DNA of 16,646 nucleotides from PFJX01 sp031426815 (GTDB lineage Bacteria; Pseudomonadota; Gammaproteobacteria; Burkholderiales; Thiobacillaceae): NCBI GenBank assembly GCA_031426815.1, contig JASJPG010000133.1, positions 1 through 16,646 on the forward strand, read 5' to 3'. Made by a program: the position numbers and the translations under genes. Of this stretch, positions 1-7,423 are shown one piece after another (positions within the stretch are counted from its first letter, which is position 1; the number at the start of each line of letters is the position of its first letter). Below the pieces are notes generated by a model. The model made no database searches and was not told the origin of the DNA. It worked only from the letters and a program-made list of their open reading frames with translations.

Positions 1-4
1 AAAT

Positions 5-55
5 GCTTCCAAGGCGCGAAGTCCGCAACAATCGCGCCTTGGAAGGCGCTCCTAC
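5..55 (-). repeat. REP-like GTAG palindrome, copy 1, with inverted partner
   Basis: On the minus strand a GTAG tetranucleotide (52-55) is followed by a hairpin with 7-bp arms GCGCCTT/AAGGCGC and a 2-base loop (34-49). The 29 bases 27-55 are the exact reverse complement of 4372-4400. A second, inverted partial copy lies at 6-18: its 13 bases pair with 33-45, giving a BIME-like pair. A GTAG-headed stem-loop is typical of REP elements mobilised by RAYT transposases, such as the SMAG elements of Stenotrophomonas. No RAYT gene is in the window. The window edge may cut the element. Confidence 0.8.
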
Positions 56-65
56 GCGTGGTGTC

Positions 66-79
66 GCCTCTTCGGAGGC
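66..79. other. Short GC hairpin with TTCG loop downstream of msbA
   Basis: GCCTC-TTCG-GAGGC forms a perfect 5-bp stem. Read on the plus strand it has a stable UUCG tetraloop; msbA, however, is transcribed on the minus strand, where the loop reads CGAA. It lies 38 bp past the msbA stop. There is no T-run on either side, so a factor-independent terminator is not supported. It may stabilise the msbA 3' end. Confidence 0.35.
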
Positions 80-117
80 TGAAGTTCCCAGGCTGATTCG
101 TCTCGCCAGCGGGCCTC

Positions 118-1854
118 CTACCCGGCTTCGTGAAACTGCAGTCGATGCAGGCGTGCATAGGCGCCTGACTTGACGATCAGTTCGGCATGGCTGCCGATTT
201 CGACGATGCGGCCGTGTTCCATGACCACGATGCGGTCGGCGTTTTCGATGGTGGACAGCCGGTGCGCGATCACCAGCGTGGTGCGTCCCTGCATCAGGTT
301 TTCCAGCGCGGCCTGGACGTAGCGTTCCGACTCGGTATCCAGCGCGGAAGTGGCCTCGTCAAGAATCAGGATCGGCGCGTCTTTCAGCAACGCGCGGGCG
401 ATGGCCAGACGCTGGCGCTGGCCGCCGGACAGCTTGACCCCGTTTTCTCCCACCAACGTATCGAACCCCTGCGGCATCGCCTCGATGAATTCCAGCGCGT
501 GCGCCGCTGCCGCGGCACGGCGGATCGCGGCAGGGTCCGCGCTGGCCAGCCGGCCGTAGGCGATATTGGCGGCGACGCTGTCGTTGAACAGCGTGACGTC
601 CTGTGACACCAGCGCGATATTGGCGCGCAGATCGGCCAGCTTGATGTCGTCGAGCGGAATGCCGTCGAGCAGAATGCGGCCGGCAGTCGGCCGGTAGAAG
701 CGCGGCAACAGATTGACCAGACTGGTTTTGCCGCTGCCCGACGCGCCCACCAGCGCTACCGTTTCGCCGGCGGCAACGACCAGATCGACTGCGGCCACCG
801 CCGGCTTGGTCTTGCCCTGGTAAGCCAGCGTGACCTGTTCGAAGCGGAGTTCACCCCACGCCCGGTCGAGCCGCACCTGGCCGAGATCCGGCTCGCTGTC
901 CTTGTCGAGCAGATCGAACACGGCTTCGGCCGCCGCCAGGCCGCGCTGGATCTGCGGCAGCACGCTGGACAGGCGCTTCATCGGCGCCGACAGCATCAGC
1001 ATGGCAACCATGTAGGAAACGAAGCCGCCCACCGTGGTTTCGTTCGACGAGGCCTGCTGCGTGGCGATGTAGACGATGGTCGCCAGCGCCAGCGCGGCGA
1101 GCAGTTGCAGGATGGGCCCGTGCGCGCTGGCGGCGACGGTCTGCTTCATGGCGAACTGGCGCGCGCGCTGGATGGCCTGGCCGAAGCGCGCCTGTTCGTA
1201 CTGGCTGCCGTCGAACACCTTGACCAGCTTGTGGGCGCCGACACTTTCTTCCAGCACATGGGTGATGTCGCCGACGTTTTTCTGCATCTCGCGGCTGGTG
1301 TAGCGCAGGCGTTTGCCGGCGATCCGGAAGATCCAGACCGAGACCGGCACGATGGCCAGCGTAACCAGCGTCAGTTTCCAGTTCAGCCAGAGCAGCCAGC
1401 CCATCAGGCCGACGATGGAGAGCGAGTCGCGCACCAGCGAAGTCACCACGCTGGTGGCCGATTCGGTGACCTGGGTGACGTTGAACGCGACCGTGGCGAC
1501 CAGACGGCCTTTCGCCTGATCGTCGAAGAAGGCGGTCGGTTGCGTCAGCAGTTTGCCGAACATGGCGGCGCGCAAATCCTGTACCAGACGCTGGCCGACA
1601 TAAGCCATGGCGTAGCCGGAGGCGAACATGAAAATGCCGCGCACCACGAACAGGCCGACCAACGCGAGCGGCACCCAGCGAATCACCGTCGCATCCTTGT
1701 CGACGAAGCTGCCGTCGAGCATCGGTTTCATCAACGCCGGCAGAATCGGTTCGGTCGCCGCCAGCAATATCATCGTCACGATGGCGATGGCGAACATGCG
1801 CCAGTGCGGGCGTACGTAGGATAAAAGGCGAAGATAAAGGGTTCGACTATCCAT
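118..1854 (-). CDS. msbA: Lipid A export ATP-binding/permease protein MsbA
   Basis: Inner-membrane ABC half-transporter that, as a homodimer, flips lipid A-core across the inner membrane using ATP. The 578 residues match the usual MsbA length (about 580). Residues 1-310 form the six-helix exporter domain. The nucleotide-binding domain (about 335-575) shows Walker A GASGSGKT (370-377 region), Q-loop Q418, signature LSGGQ at 475-479, Walker B ILILDE at 495-500 with catalytic E500, and H-loop H531. The stretch from NGVKLSGGQ to the ALDTESER motif is very close to E. coli MsbA, which favours MsbA over generic ABC exporters. The start ATG at 1854 has only a weak Shine-Dalgarno. The gene is divergent from the coiled-coil/zapA group and shares a promoter region with it. 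lpxK and waaA, common neighbours, are not seen here. Confidence 0.93.
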   Translation of the reverse strand: MDSRTLYLRLLSYVRPHWRMFAIAIVTMILLAATEPILPALMKPMLDGSFVDKDATVIRWVPLALVGLFVVRGIFMFASGYAMAYVGQRLVQDLRAAMFGKLLTQPTAFFDDQAKGRLVATVAFNVTQVTESATSVVTSLVRDSLSIVGLMGWLLWLNWKLTLVTLAIVPVSVWIFRIAGKRLRYTSREMQKNVGDITHVLEESVGAHKLVKVFDGSQYEQARFGQAIQRARQFAMKQTVAASAHGPILQLLAALALATIVYIATQQASSNETTVGGFVSYMVAMLMLSAPMKRLSSVLPQIQRGLAAAEAVFDLLDKDSEPDLGQVRLDRAWGELRFEQVTLAYQGKTKPAVAAVDLVVAAGETVALVGASGSGKTSLVNLLPRFYRPTAGRILLDGIPLDDIKLADLRANIALVSQDVTLFNDSVAANIAYGRLASADPAAIRRAAAAAHALEFIEAMPQGFDTLVGENGVKLSGGQRQRLAIARALLKDAPILILDEATSALDTESERYVQAALENLMQGRTTLVIAHRLSTIENADRIVVMEHGRIVEIGSHAELIVKSGAYARLHRLQFHEAG

Positions 1855-1894
1855 GATGTGCGCTCATTCTGGGGGCTGGCAGCCGAATGCCGTG

Positions 1895-1924
1895 TTGACT
1901 CGGGAAAATGCCGGCAATTATAGT
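1895..1924 (+). promoter_or_regulatory. Sigma-70 promoter for the coiled-coil/zapA group; its -10 also reads as TATAAT on the minus strand
   Basis: On the plus strand TTGACT (1895-1900) and TATAGT (1919-1924) are separated by 18 bp, a good sigma-70 match. On the minus strand the overlapping bases 1922-1917 read TATAAT, a perfect -10 pointing at msbA, though no good minus-strand -35 is visible. A start point about 7 bases past the plus -10 falls at about 1931, the A of the next gene's ATG. The minus-strand start would fall near 1910, giving a leader of about 55 bases for msbA. Confidence 0.6.
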
Positions 1925-1930
1925 GCGGCC

Positions 1931-2122
1931 ATGCAAGCCGAACTTGACGCTCTGGAAACCAAGCTCGCTCTGATGTTGGAGCGCTATCAATCAATGCGCG
2001 ATGAAACGCTCAAACTACGACAACAGGTCGTCGCGCTGGAAAGCAACAACAAGCAACTGAGCGACAAGCTCGAAGAAGCGCGTGTCCGTACTGAAGCGCT
2101 GTTCAACAAGATTCCAGACTGA
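1931..2122 (+). CDS. Short coiled-coil protein, ZapB-like (TIGR02449-type)
   Basis: A 63-residue protein that is almost entirely one amphipathic alpha helix with heptad-like leucines (LDALETKLALML, LKLRQQVVALE, LSDKLEEA), so a coiled coil is expected. Short proteins of this kind lie directly upstream of zapA in many beta- and gammaproteobacteria and resemble the division-associated protein ZapB. The assignment rests on size, helix pattern and position. An in-frame upstream start at 1853 would add 26 low-complexity residues that overlap the msbA start and promoter; the ATG at 1931 is preferred because the helix begins there. No Shine-Dalgarno precedes it, and the predicted transcription start is at or next to this ATG, so the message could be leaderless. 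zapA starts 36 bp downstream. Confidence 0.75.
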   Translation: MQAELDALETKLALMLERYQSMRDETLKLRQQVVALESNNKQLSDKLEEARVRTEALFNKIPD

Positions 2123-2158
2123 TCATCCTGATTCATTTTTTGCCCCGAGGTTGAACGC

Positions 2159-2464
2159 ATGGCCAATAACGTAAGCCTTGATGTCGCCATCATGGGCAGG
2201 GAGTTCCGGGTGGCTTGCCCGGAAGATGAACGGGAAGGTCTGCTGCAGGCGGTGTCTTACCTCGATCGCAAGATGCGCGAGATTCGCGACAGCGGCAAGG
2301 TGATCGGCCTGGAGCGCATCGCCATCATGGCGGCCATCAACATCACGCACGATTACCTGAGTTCCAAGCCGATCGAGCCGGATACGCGCGAGCATCGCCA
2401 GCGCATCGAGCAGATGACCAAACTGCTTGATCAAGCCCTCTCATCTCAAGATAATCTGTTCTGA
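2159..2464 (+). CDS. zapA: Cell division protein ZapA
   Basis: Cytoplasmic protein that binds FtsZ filaments and bundles them at the division ring. The 101 residues fit the ZapA family (E. coli 109). The N-terminal half carries the globular beta-alpha domain (VSLDVAIMGREFRVACPEDE, then LLQAVSYLDRKMREIRDSGK) and the C-terminal half is a long helix for dimer/tetramer coiled coils (IAIMAAINITHDYLSSK, then HRQRIEQMTKLLDQAL). The ATG at 2159 has a GAGG Shine-Dalgarno at 2147-2150, 8 bases away. It follows the ZapB-like gene by 36 bp and is probably co-transcribed with it. The last 40 bases of the gene also carry a promoter-like sequence that probably starts the 6S RNA. Confidence 0.9.
   Translation: MANNVSLDVAIMGREFRVACPEDEREGLLQAVSYLDRKMREIRDSGKVIGLERIAIMAAINITHDYLSSKPIEPDTREHRQRIEQMTKLLDQALSSQDNLF
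2427..2455 (+). promoter_or_regulatory. Probable 6S RNA promoter inside the 3' end of zapA
   Basis: TTGATC (2427-2432) and GATAAT (2450-2455) are 17 bp apart. The predicted start is near 2462, about 26 bases before the 6S closing stem, which would give a short precursor leader to be trimmed, as happens with 6S RNA in E. coli. The signal is read directly; the role is inferred from position. Confidence 0.5.
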
Positions 2465-2487
2465 CACCGTCATTTGCGGCGTCATCA

Positions 2488-2672
2488 ATCTCCCTGCTGC
2501 GTTCGCGAGGTCTGTCAATTCTTTGAACCGATAAGCTTTTGCTTAAGGTCGCGGGTGTCGCCCGCTGGTGTGCGCGTGGCTTCATTGTCCATGTACCCGA
2601 GGCGGACGTGCCGTGGCCGAACTTGGACCCCTGGGTTCAAGATCGCGGTCCGGACGGCGTAAGCGGGGAGAC
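2488..2672 (+). ncRNA. ssrS: 6S RNA
   Basis: 6S RNA binds the sigma-70 RNA polymerase holoenzyme by imitating an open promoter and damps transcription in stationary phase. The region lies between zapA and the 5-formyltetrahydrofolate cyclo-ligase gene, the classic proteobacterial location. CTCCCTGC (2490-2497) pairs over eight positions with GCGGGGAG (2663-2670) to close a rod of about 180 bases, the same length as E. coli 6S (184). Inside are recognisable 6S pieces: GCGTTCGCGAGG on the 5' side, TTTGAACCGATAAGC, and near the 3' end CTTGGACCCCTGGGTTCAAG, the local hairpin matching the CUUGAACC...GGUUCAAG of E. coli. Exact ends are approximate. The reading frame that crosses this region (upstream extension of the next gene) is not protein-coding in my view. 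Confidence 0.88.
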
Positions 2673-2681
2673 CCCCTCTGC

Positions 2682-3335
2682 ATGTCCCCAATTTCCGATC
2701 CTGTCGATAAAGCCGCGCTGCGCAAGCAGTTGCGCGCGCGCCGCGCCGCCGTAACGGCGGCCGAACGGCATGCCGCCGGCCGCCAGTTGGCGCGTCTGGC
2801 CCTGCGCCATCGCTTGTTGGCACGGCATCGCCGCATCGGCTTCTACATGCCGGCGAAGAACGAAATCGACGTCTTGCCGTTGCTGCGCGCCGCTTTGCGC
2901 ATGGGGGCGACCTGTTACCTGCCGGTGGTGCCGGCACGCGGTCTGGTCGACGTGGGGCGGCACAAACTGTGGTTCACCCGTCTGCTCGGCCAGGCCCGGC
3001 GTCTGCTGCGACCGCACGCCGCCTGGGTGAACAATCGTTACGGCATTCCGGAATACCAACCGCGCGGCGCCCGCCGGGTGCGTGCGCAGCAACTTGATCT
3101 GCTGTTCATGCCGCTGCTCGGGTTCGACCGCCAGGGTTGGCGCATCGGCATGGGCGGCGGTTATTACGATGCCAGCCTGGCGCATCTCAAGCGCTTCCGG
3201 CACTGGCGTCGCCCGCATCTGATCGGCGTCGCGTTTGCCGTGCAGGAGATTGACCGCGCGCCCTTTGACCCCTGGGATGTGCGCCTGGATGCCATGCTGA
3301 CCGAGCGGGCATACCGCAAGGCCGGCGCGGCCTGA
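2682..3335 (+). CDS. ygfA: 5-formyltetrahydrofolate cyclo-ligase
   Basis: Cytoplasmic enzyme that uses ATP to convert 5-formyltetrahydrofolate to 5,10-methenyltetrahydrofolate, returning the inhibitory storage form to the one-carbon pool. The 217 residues match the family. Visible motifs: N-terminal KAALRKQLRARR (10-21), folate-site YMPAKNEID (55-63), the glycine-rich nucleotide loop GMGGGYYD (156-163) after LLFMPLLGFD, and the C-terminal PWDVRLDAMLTE. The frame is open back to 2568, but that part lies within 6S RNA, so the ATG at 2682 is chosen. The only Shine-Dalgarno candidate, GGGGAG at 2665-2670, is the 3' strand of the 6S closing stem and sits 11 bases from the ATG. The zapA-ssrS-ygfA order is widely conserved. 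oxyR follows after 50 bp. Confidence 0.92.
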   Translation: MSPISDPVDKAALRKQLRARRAAVTAAERHAAGRQLARLALRHRLLARHRRIGFYMPAKNEIDVLPLLRAALRMGATCYLPVVPARGLVDVGRHKLWFTRLLGQARRLLRPHAAWVNNRYGIPEYQPRGARRVRAQQLDLLFMPLLGFDRQGWRIGMGGGYYDASLAHLKRFRHWRRPHLIGVAFAVQEIDRAPFDPWDVRLDAMLTERAYRKAGAA

Positions 3336-3385
3336 GCCGACAGGCTCCTAGAATACGGCCATCGGCATCCTGGATCGGGTAAATC

Positions 3386-4291
3386 ATGACACTGCAAGAA
3401 CTGCGCTATCTGGTCGCGCTGGCCGACAGCGGCCACTTCGGGCAAGCCGCCGAAGCCTGTTTCGTCAGCCAGTCGACGCTGTCGACCGGGCTGAAGAAGC
3501 TGGAGGATTTTCTCGGCGTGATCGTGTTCGACCGCTCGTTGAAGCGGGTCACGCCGACGCCGATCGGCCGCGAAATCGTCGAATCGGCGCGCCGCATCGT
3601 CGACGAAACCGCGCGCATCCGGGAATTGGCCAGTTATGCCAAAGACCCGATGGAGCGCACCCTGCATCTCGGCGTGATTCCCACGCTGGGGCCGTATTAC
3701 CTGCCGCATGTGCTGACCCGGGTGCGTGAGGCGCATCCGAAACTGCGTCTGCTGCTGCGCGAAGAGATGACGCCGCACATGCTGGCGCATCTGGCCGAAG
3801 GCAAGCTCGATGCCGGCCTGCTTGCGCTGCCGATCGACGACCCGGGCCTGGAAGTCGCGCCGCTGTTCGTGGAGCCCTTCCTGGCCGCCGTGCCCGCCGG
3901 GCATGCGCTGGCCAGGTCGAAAACGATCGACATCGACAAACTTGCCGCTGCCGGCCTGATGTTGCTGGAGGAAGGCCACTGCCTGCGCGACCAGGCGCTG
4001 GCTGCCTGCCACCTGCAAAGCCTCAAGAGCGAAGAGATCCGCGCCACCAGCCTGGAAACCCTGCGCCAGATGGTTGCGATGGGGCTGGGCGTGACGCTGA
4101 TCCCCGTGCTGGCCGGTGCCGGCGGCAACCTGGGCGGCGATCAGGTCGTGCTGAAGCCGGTCGCCAAACCGGGTGCCGCGCGCACCATCGGCCTGGTCTG
4201 GCGTCGCCGTTCGGCGCTGGCGCCCAGCATCGAGCGCCTGGCCGAAACGCTGGCGACAAAACTGCCGCCGGGCGTGTCGCCGGTCAAGTAG
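3386..4291 (+). CDS. oxyR: Hydrogen peroxide-sensing LysR-type regulator OxyR
   Basis: LysR-family DNA-binding regulator of 301 residues. The winged helix-turn-helix is at about 1-60 (LQELRYLVALADSGHFGQAA, then VSQSTLSTGLKKLE) and the two-lobe effector domain is at about 90-300. The redox switch is intact: C199 in EEGHCLRDQ and C208 in ALAACH have the same spacing and numbering as C199/C208 of E. coli OxyR, and the following RATSLETLRQMVA is also OxyR-specific. Peroxide oxidises these to a disulfide, which activates peroxide-defence genes. The ATG at 3386 has only a weak Shine-Dalgarno (GGATCGGG upstream). A possible -10 TAGAAT lies at 3349-3354. Common neighbours such as recG, ahpC or katG are absent. 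The rubrerythrin operon at 12.2 kb is a possible target, but I see no clear OxyR box before it. Confidence 0.92.
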   Translation: MTLQELRYLVALADSGHFGQAAEACFVSQSTLSTGLKKLEDFLGVIVFDRSLKRVTPTPIGREIVESARRIVDETARIRELASYAKDPMERTLHLGVIPTLGPYYLPHVLTRVREAHPKLRLLLREEMTPHMLAHLAEGKLDAGLLALPIDDPGLEVAPLFVEPFLAAVPAGHALARSKTIDIDKLAAAGLMLLEEGHCLRDQALAACHLQSLKSEEIRATSLETLRQMVAMGLGVTLIPVLAGAGGNLGGDQVVLKPVAKPGAARTIGLVWRRRSALAPSIERLAETLATKLPPGVSPVK

Positions 4292-4600
4292 CGGGGTCGT
4301 AGAGCAGGAATCCTTCCCGTCGCGAGTGGATGGCCGCCCACTTCGGTTCAGCCGTCGACGCCTCGCACGAGGTAGGAGCGCCTTCCAAGGCGCGATTGTT
4401 CATGCGTCAAATGCATCGTTCCGACGATCAGGTGCGCTCTACCGCTATACCTGAGGACAATATTCAAGTAATTCGCTGGCGGGACGATAACTGACGGAGT
4501 TCATCGCTGCCCTCTTCCACCCTGCCCACCATGCCCGCCGCATCCGCCTTGCAACGCCTTGCTCCCCGCAACGGTTTGACCGCCGGCCGCTGAGACACGT
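4292..4600. other. Non-coding stretch between oxyR and the GGDEF gene
   Basis: 309 bp with no supported gene. It holds the second REP-like copy (4372-4400) and a weak promoter-like pair TTCAAG (4463-4468) and GATAAC (4486-4491), 17 bp apart, that could serve the diguanylate cyclase. The start codon at 4601 has no good Shine-Dalgarno. A reading frame over 4173-4454 is a shadow of oxyR running into this region. Confidence 0.5.
4361..4400 (+). repeat. REP-like GTAG palindrome, copy 2
   Basis: GTAG at 4372-4375 followed by the stem GCGCCTT-CC-AAGGCGC and then GATTGTT. Bases 4372-4400 are identical over 29 positions to the reverse complement of 27-55. A small hairpin CCTCG-CA-CGAGG (4361-4372) directly precedes it. 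It lies in intergenic DNA after oxyR, as expected for a REP element, and could also act as an mRNA 3' stem. Confidence 0.8.
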
Positions 4601-7423
4601 ATGAAAATCGCGCTTGGGCTCCGCGCCCGCCTGGCGTTGCCGCTGGTTGCGGCGGCCGGCGTGCTGCTTGGCGCAATCGTCTGGCAATCGCTTGCCGAGC
4701 GCGGCCAGTTGCGGCGCGATGCGGCGGAAACCCTGCTGCAGAAGGCAAAGCTGATCGCCGCGCGACAGCAGTCGCTGCTCGCGCGCGCCGACGCGACCAT
4801 CAGCAACATGATGTTGCGTCCGGAATTGCATCCCGGCGCCGACGCCACGACGTGCGCGCGTGAATTGCGCGAGCTCGTCGAGATGGAGCCGGAGTTCAAT
4901 CAGATCGGGCTGGCTCGCCCCGACGGTGACATTGTTTGCGCGGCGACGCCGCCGGCCGGCCGCGTCAACGTCGCCAACCGCGCCTGGTTTCGCCAAGCCC
5001 TGCAAAGCCGCGCGCTGGTGGTCAGCGATGTCGTGCTCGGGCGCATACTCGGCAAACCCGTCGTCTTGCTCGCCAAGTCGATCCGCGACCCGGCCGGGCG
5101 GGTTGGCGGGGTGGTCTATGTGTCGATCGATCTGACCTGGCTGCACGACGAATTAGGCCAATCCGGCTTGCCGGCCGGCGCCCGCCTGTGGGTGATCGAC
5201 CGCCAGGGCGGCATCGCTGTGCGCTATCCCGACCCGGAGGGCTGGGTCGGCCGGAATGTGGCGGCGATGCCGTCGATGCAGCATTTCCTGGCGCCCGGCA
5301 ACGAAGGCGTGCTGCATGCGAATGGGCTGGACGGGACGCCCCGTCTGTTCGGCTACGCCCCTTTGCTGAACACGCAGTCCGGCCAGTTGCGGCTGTTCCT
5401 GACCGTGCCGAAGGCGATGGTCGAAGCGCCGGCCGATCAGAACTTTCTGAAAAATCTGGTCGTCATGCTCGGCGTGCTCGCGGTCGTGGCGGTGCTGCTG
5501 GCCGGCAGCGTCTACCGCTTGCTGGTGCGTCCGCTGGCCATTCTGGCGCGCACGGCGGCGAGTCTGGGTGCCGGCAATCTCGATGCGCGCAGCGGCCTGC
5601 GCCATTGCGACGACGAGATCGGACAACTGGCGAAGACGCTGGACGACGCCATCACCGAACGCAAACGCGCCGAGGCGGAACAGCTGGCGGCGCGCACCAT
5701 GTTGCAGACCGTGATCGACACGGTGCCGCTGTGCATCTTCTGGAAAGACCGCCAATCGCGCTACCTGGGTTGCAACCGGACCTTCGCGCGCCTGGCCGGC
5801 ACGGACAACCCGCGCGACCTGGACGGCAAGGACGATTACGCCTTCGATTGGCGCGCCTTTGCCCACCTGTACCAGCAAGACGATGCGCAGGTGATGGAAA
5901 CCGGCGTGGCCAAGTACAACATCGTCGAGCCGATGGACCTGGGCGGCGGCACCCCGGTCTGGCTGGAAACCAGCAAGGTGCCGCTACGCGACGCACAGAG
6001 CCGCGTGTACGGGGTGCTCGGCGTGTTCCAGGACATCACCGAAAGGAAGCGCGCCGTCGAGGTGCTGGCGGAGCACGAGCGGGAATACCACACGCTGGCC
6101 GACAACGTGCCGGACAACGTGGTCCGCTTCGACGCCGATGCCCGCGCGCTTTATGTGAACCCCGCCCTGGAGAAACTGCTCGGTCGTACGGCCGCCGAAC
6201 TGTGCGGCCTCACCCCGCGCGAAATGGTGCCCGGGGAGGCCTTCGCCGCCTTCGAGCAGGCGATCCGTCAGGTCGCCGGCGGCGGCGAGAACCGCATCCT
6301 CGATCAGATCATTCCGGGCGCGGACGGCACGCTCCGCCCGCATTCGGTCCGCATCGTCGCCGAGACCGATGCGGCCGGCCGGACCGTCAGCGTGCTGACC
6401 ATCGGGCGCGACATCTCCGAGCACAAGCGGATCGAGGAAGAACTGCGCCTGGGCGCCAGCGTGTTCCAAAACACGCAGGAAGGCATCATCGTCACCGACG
6501 CGGCGGCGATCATCCTGTCGGTCAATCCCGCGTTCAGCGAAATCACCGGTTATGCGCCGGAGGAGGCGCTGTGCAGGAAGACCAGCCTGCTCCGCTCGGC
6601 GCACCACCCGGCCGAGTTTTACCTGGACATGTGGGAGACGCTGCTGCGCGCGGGCCGTTGGCAGGGCGAAGTGTGGAATCGGCGCAAGAGCGGCGAGATC
6701 TATCCGCAATGGATGACCATCAGCGCGGTGCCCGGCGACGACGGCAAGCCGGTGCGCTACGTCTCGGTGTTCCACGACATCACCGAGATGCGGCGCAAGG
6801 ACGAGCACATCCGCTACCTGGCCTTTCACGACGTGCTCACCGGCCTGCCCAATCGGGCCTTGTTCCAGGAGCGCCTGGAGCACGCCATCGAGCGTTCGCG
6901 GCGGGAAGGCAGCCGCCTGTCGGTGACATTCCTCGACCTCGACGGCTTCAAGCGCGTCAACGACAGCCACGGCCACGACGTCGGCGACCTGTTGTTGCAG
7001 GGCATCGCCGAACGTATCCGCGCCCGCCTGCGGCGTGGCGTGGATACCGTGGCGCGCCTCGGCGGCGATGAATTCGTGGTGCTGATGGAAGATCTCAAGG
7101 GGGCGGAACAGTGTGCCTGTCTGGCCGGCGAAATCATTGCCGACATTGCGCGGCCGCTGGAATTGCGCGGTCAGCCGATGCAGGTGGGCGCGTCGATGGG
7201 CATCGCGTTCTTCCCTGAGGATGGCGGCAATGTCCTGGAATTGATGCAGCGGGCCGACATCGCCATGTACGCGGCCAAGCTGGCGGGCAAGGGCACCTAC
7301 CGCGTGTTCCACGCCGACATGCTCGACGCAGTCGGCACACGCCAACCCGCTGACGCGGACAAAAAAGCCCGCCAAGTGGCGGGCTCGGGCAACGGCGGTG
7401 ACTCTGCCGATCAGTACTTGTAG
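4601..7423 (+). CDS. Membrane-anchored diguanylate cyclase with Cache, HAMP and three PAS domains
   Basis: Predicted inner-membrane sensor that makes cyclic di-GMP from two GTP. In order over 940 residues: N-terminal membrane helix (about 11-29); periplasmic double-Cache sensor (about 35-280, with NRAWFRQAL at 126-134 and a GKPVVLLAKSIRDPAG strand pair); second helix (about 284-308); HAMP (about 309-355); PAS 1 (about 365-482), PAS 2 (about 492-612) and PAS 3 (about 615-732), each ending in a typical DIT/DIS-E linker; and GGDEF (about 738-905). The catalytic motif GGDEF is intact at 821-825, and an inhibitory site RGVD sits at 812-815, five residues before it, so feedback inhibition by c-di-GMP is expected. 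There is no EAL domain. The last 35 residues are low-complexity. The gene overlaps the 3' end of the convergent gene by 13 bp and contains that gene's terminator. Ligand unknown. Confidence 0.9.
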   Translation: MKIALGLRARLALPLVAAAGVLLGAIVWQSLAERGQLRRDAAETLLQKAKLIAARQQSLLARADATISNMMLRPELHPGADATTCARELRELVEMEPEFNQIGLARPDGDIVCAATPPAGRVNVANRAWFRQALQSRALVVSDVVLGRILGKPVVLLAKSIRDPAGRVGGVVYVSIDLTWLHDELGQSGLPAGARLWVIDRQGGIAVRYPDPEGWVGRNVAAMPSMQHFLAPGNEGVLHANGLDGTPRLFGYAPLLNTQSGQLRLFLTVPKAMVEAPADQNFLKNLVVMLGVLAVVAVLLAGSVYRLLVRPLAILARTAASLGAGNLDARSGLRHCDDEIGQLAKTLDDAITERKRAEAEQLAARTMLQTVIDTVPLCIFWKDRQSRYLGCNRTFARLAGTDNPRDLDGKDDYAFDWRAFAHLYQQDDAQVMETGVAKYNIVEPMDLGGGTPVWLETSKVPLRDAQSRVYGVLGVFQDITERKRAVEVLAEHEREYHTLADNVPDNVVRFDADARALYVNPALEKLLGRTAAELCGLTPREMVPGEAFAAFEQAIRQVAGGGENRILDQIIPGADGTLRPHSVRIVAETDAAGRTVSVLTIGRDISEHKRIEEELRLGASVFQNTQEGIIVTDAAAIILSVNPAFSEITGYAPEEALCRKTSLLRSAHHPAEFYLDMWETLLRAGRWQGEVWNRRKSGEIYPQWMTISAVPGDDGKPVRYVSVFHDITEMRRKDEHIRYLAFHDVLTGLPNRALFQERLEHAIERSRREGSRLSVTFLDLDGFKRVNDSHGHDVGDLLLQGIAERIRARLRRGVDTVARLGGDEFVVLMEDLKGAEQCACLAGEIIADIARPLELRGQPMQVGASMGIAFFPEDGGNVLELMQRADIAMYAAKLAGKGTYRVFHADMLDAVGTRQPADADKKARQVAGSGNGGDSADQYL
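7361..7385 (-). terminator. Rho-independent terminator of the small secreted protein gene
   Basis: On the minus strand AGCCCGCC-ACTT-GGCGGGCT forms an 8-bp GC-rich stem followed by TTTTTT (7366-7361). It lies 26 bp past the stop codon of the gene at 7411-7788, and inside the coding sequence of the convergent diguanylate cyclase (codons for about residues 921-929). Confidence 0.88.

Noticed and set aside
4936..7071. 711-codon open frame on the plus strand inside the diguanylate cyclase gene
   Set aside because: Arg/Gly/Ala/Pro-rich product with no domain, one frame off a gene with clear Cache, PAS and GGDEF domains; a typical GC-rich shadow.
5984..7375. 463-codon open frame on the minus strand opposite the diguanylate cyclase gene
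   Set aside because: His/Asp/Gln-rich antisense shadow with no recognisable domain or Shine-Dalgarno.
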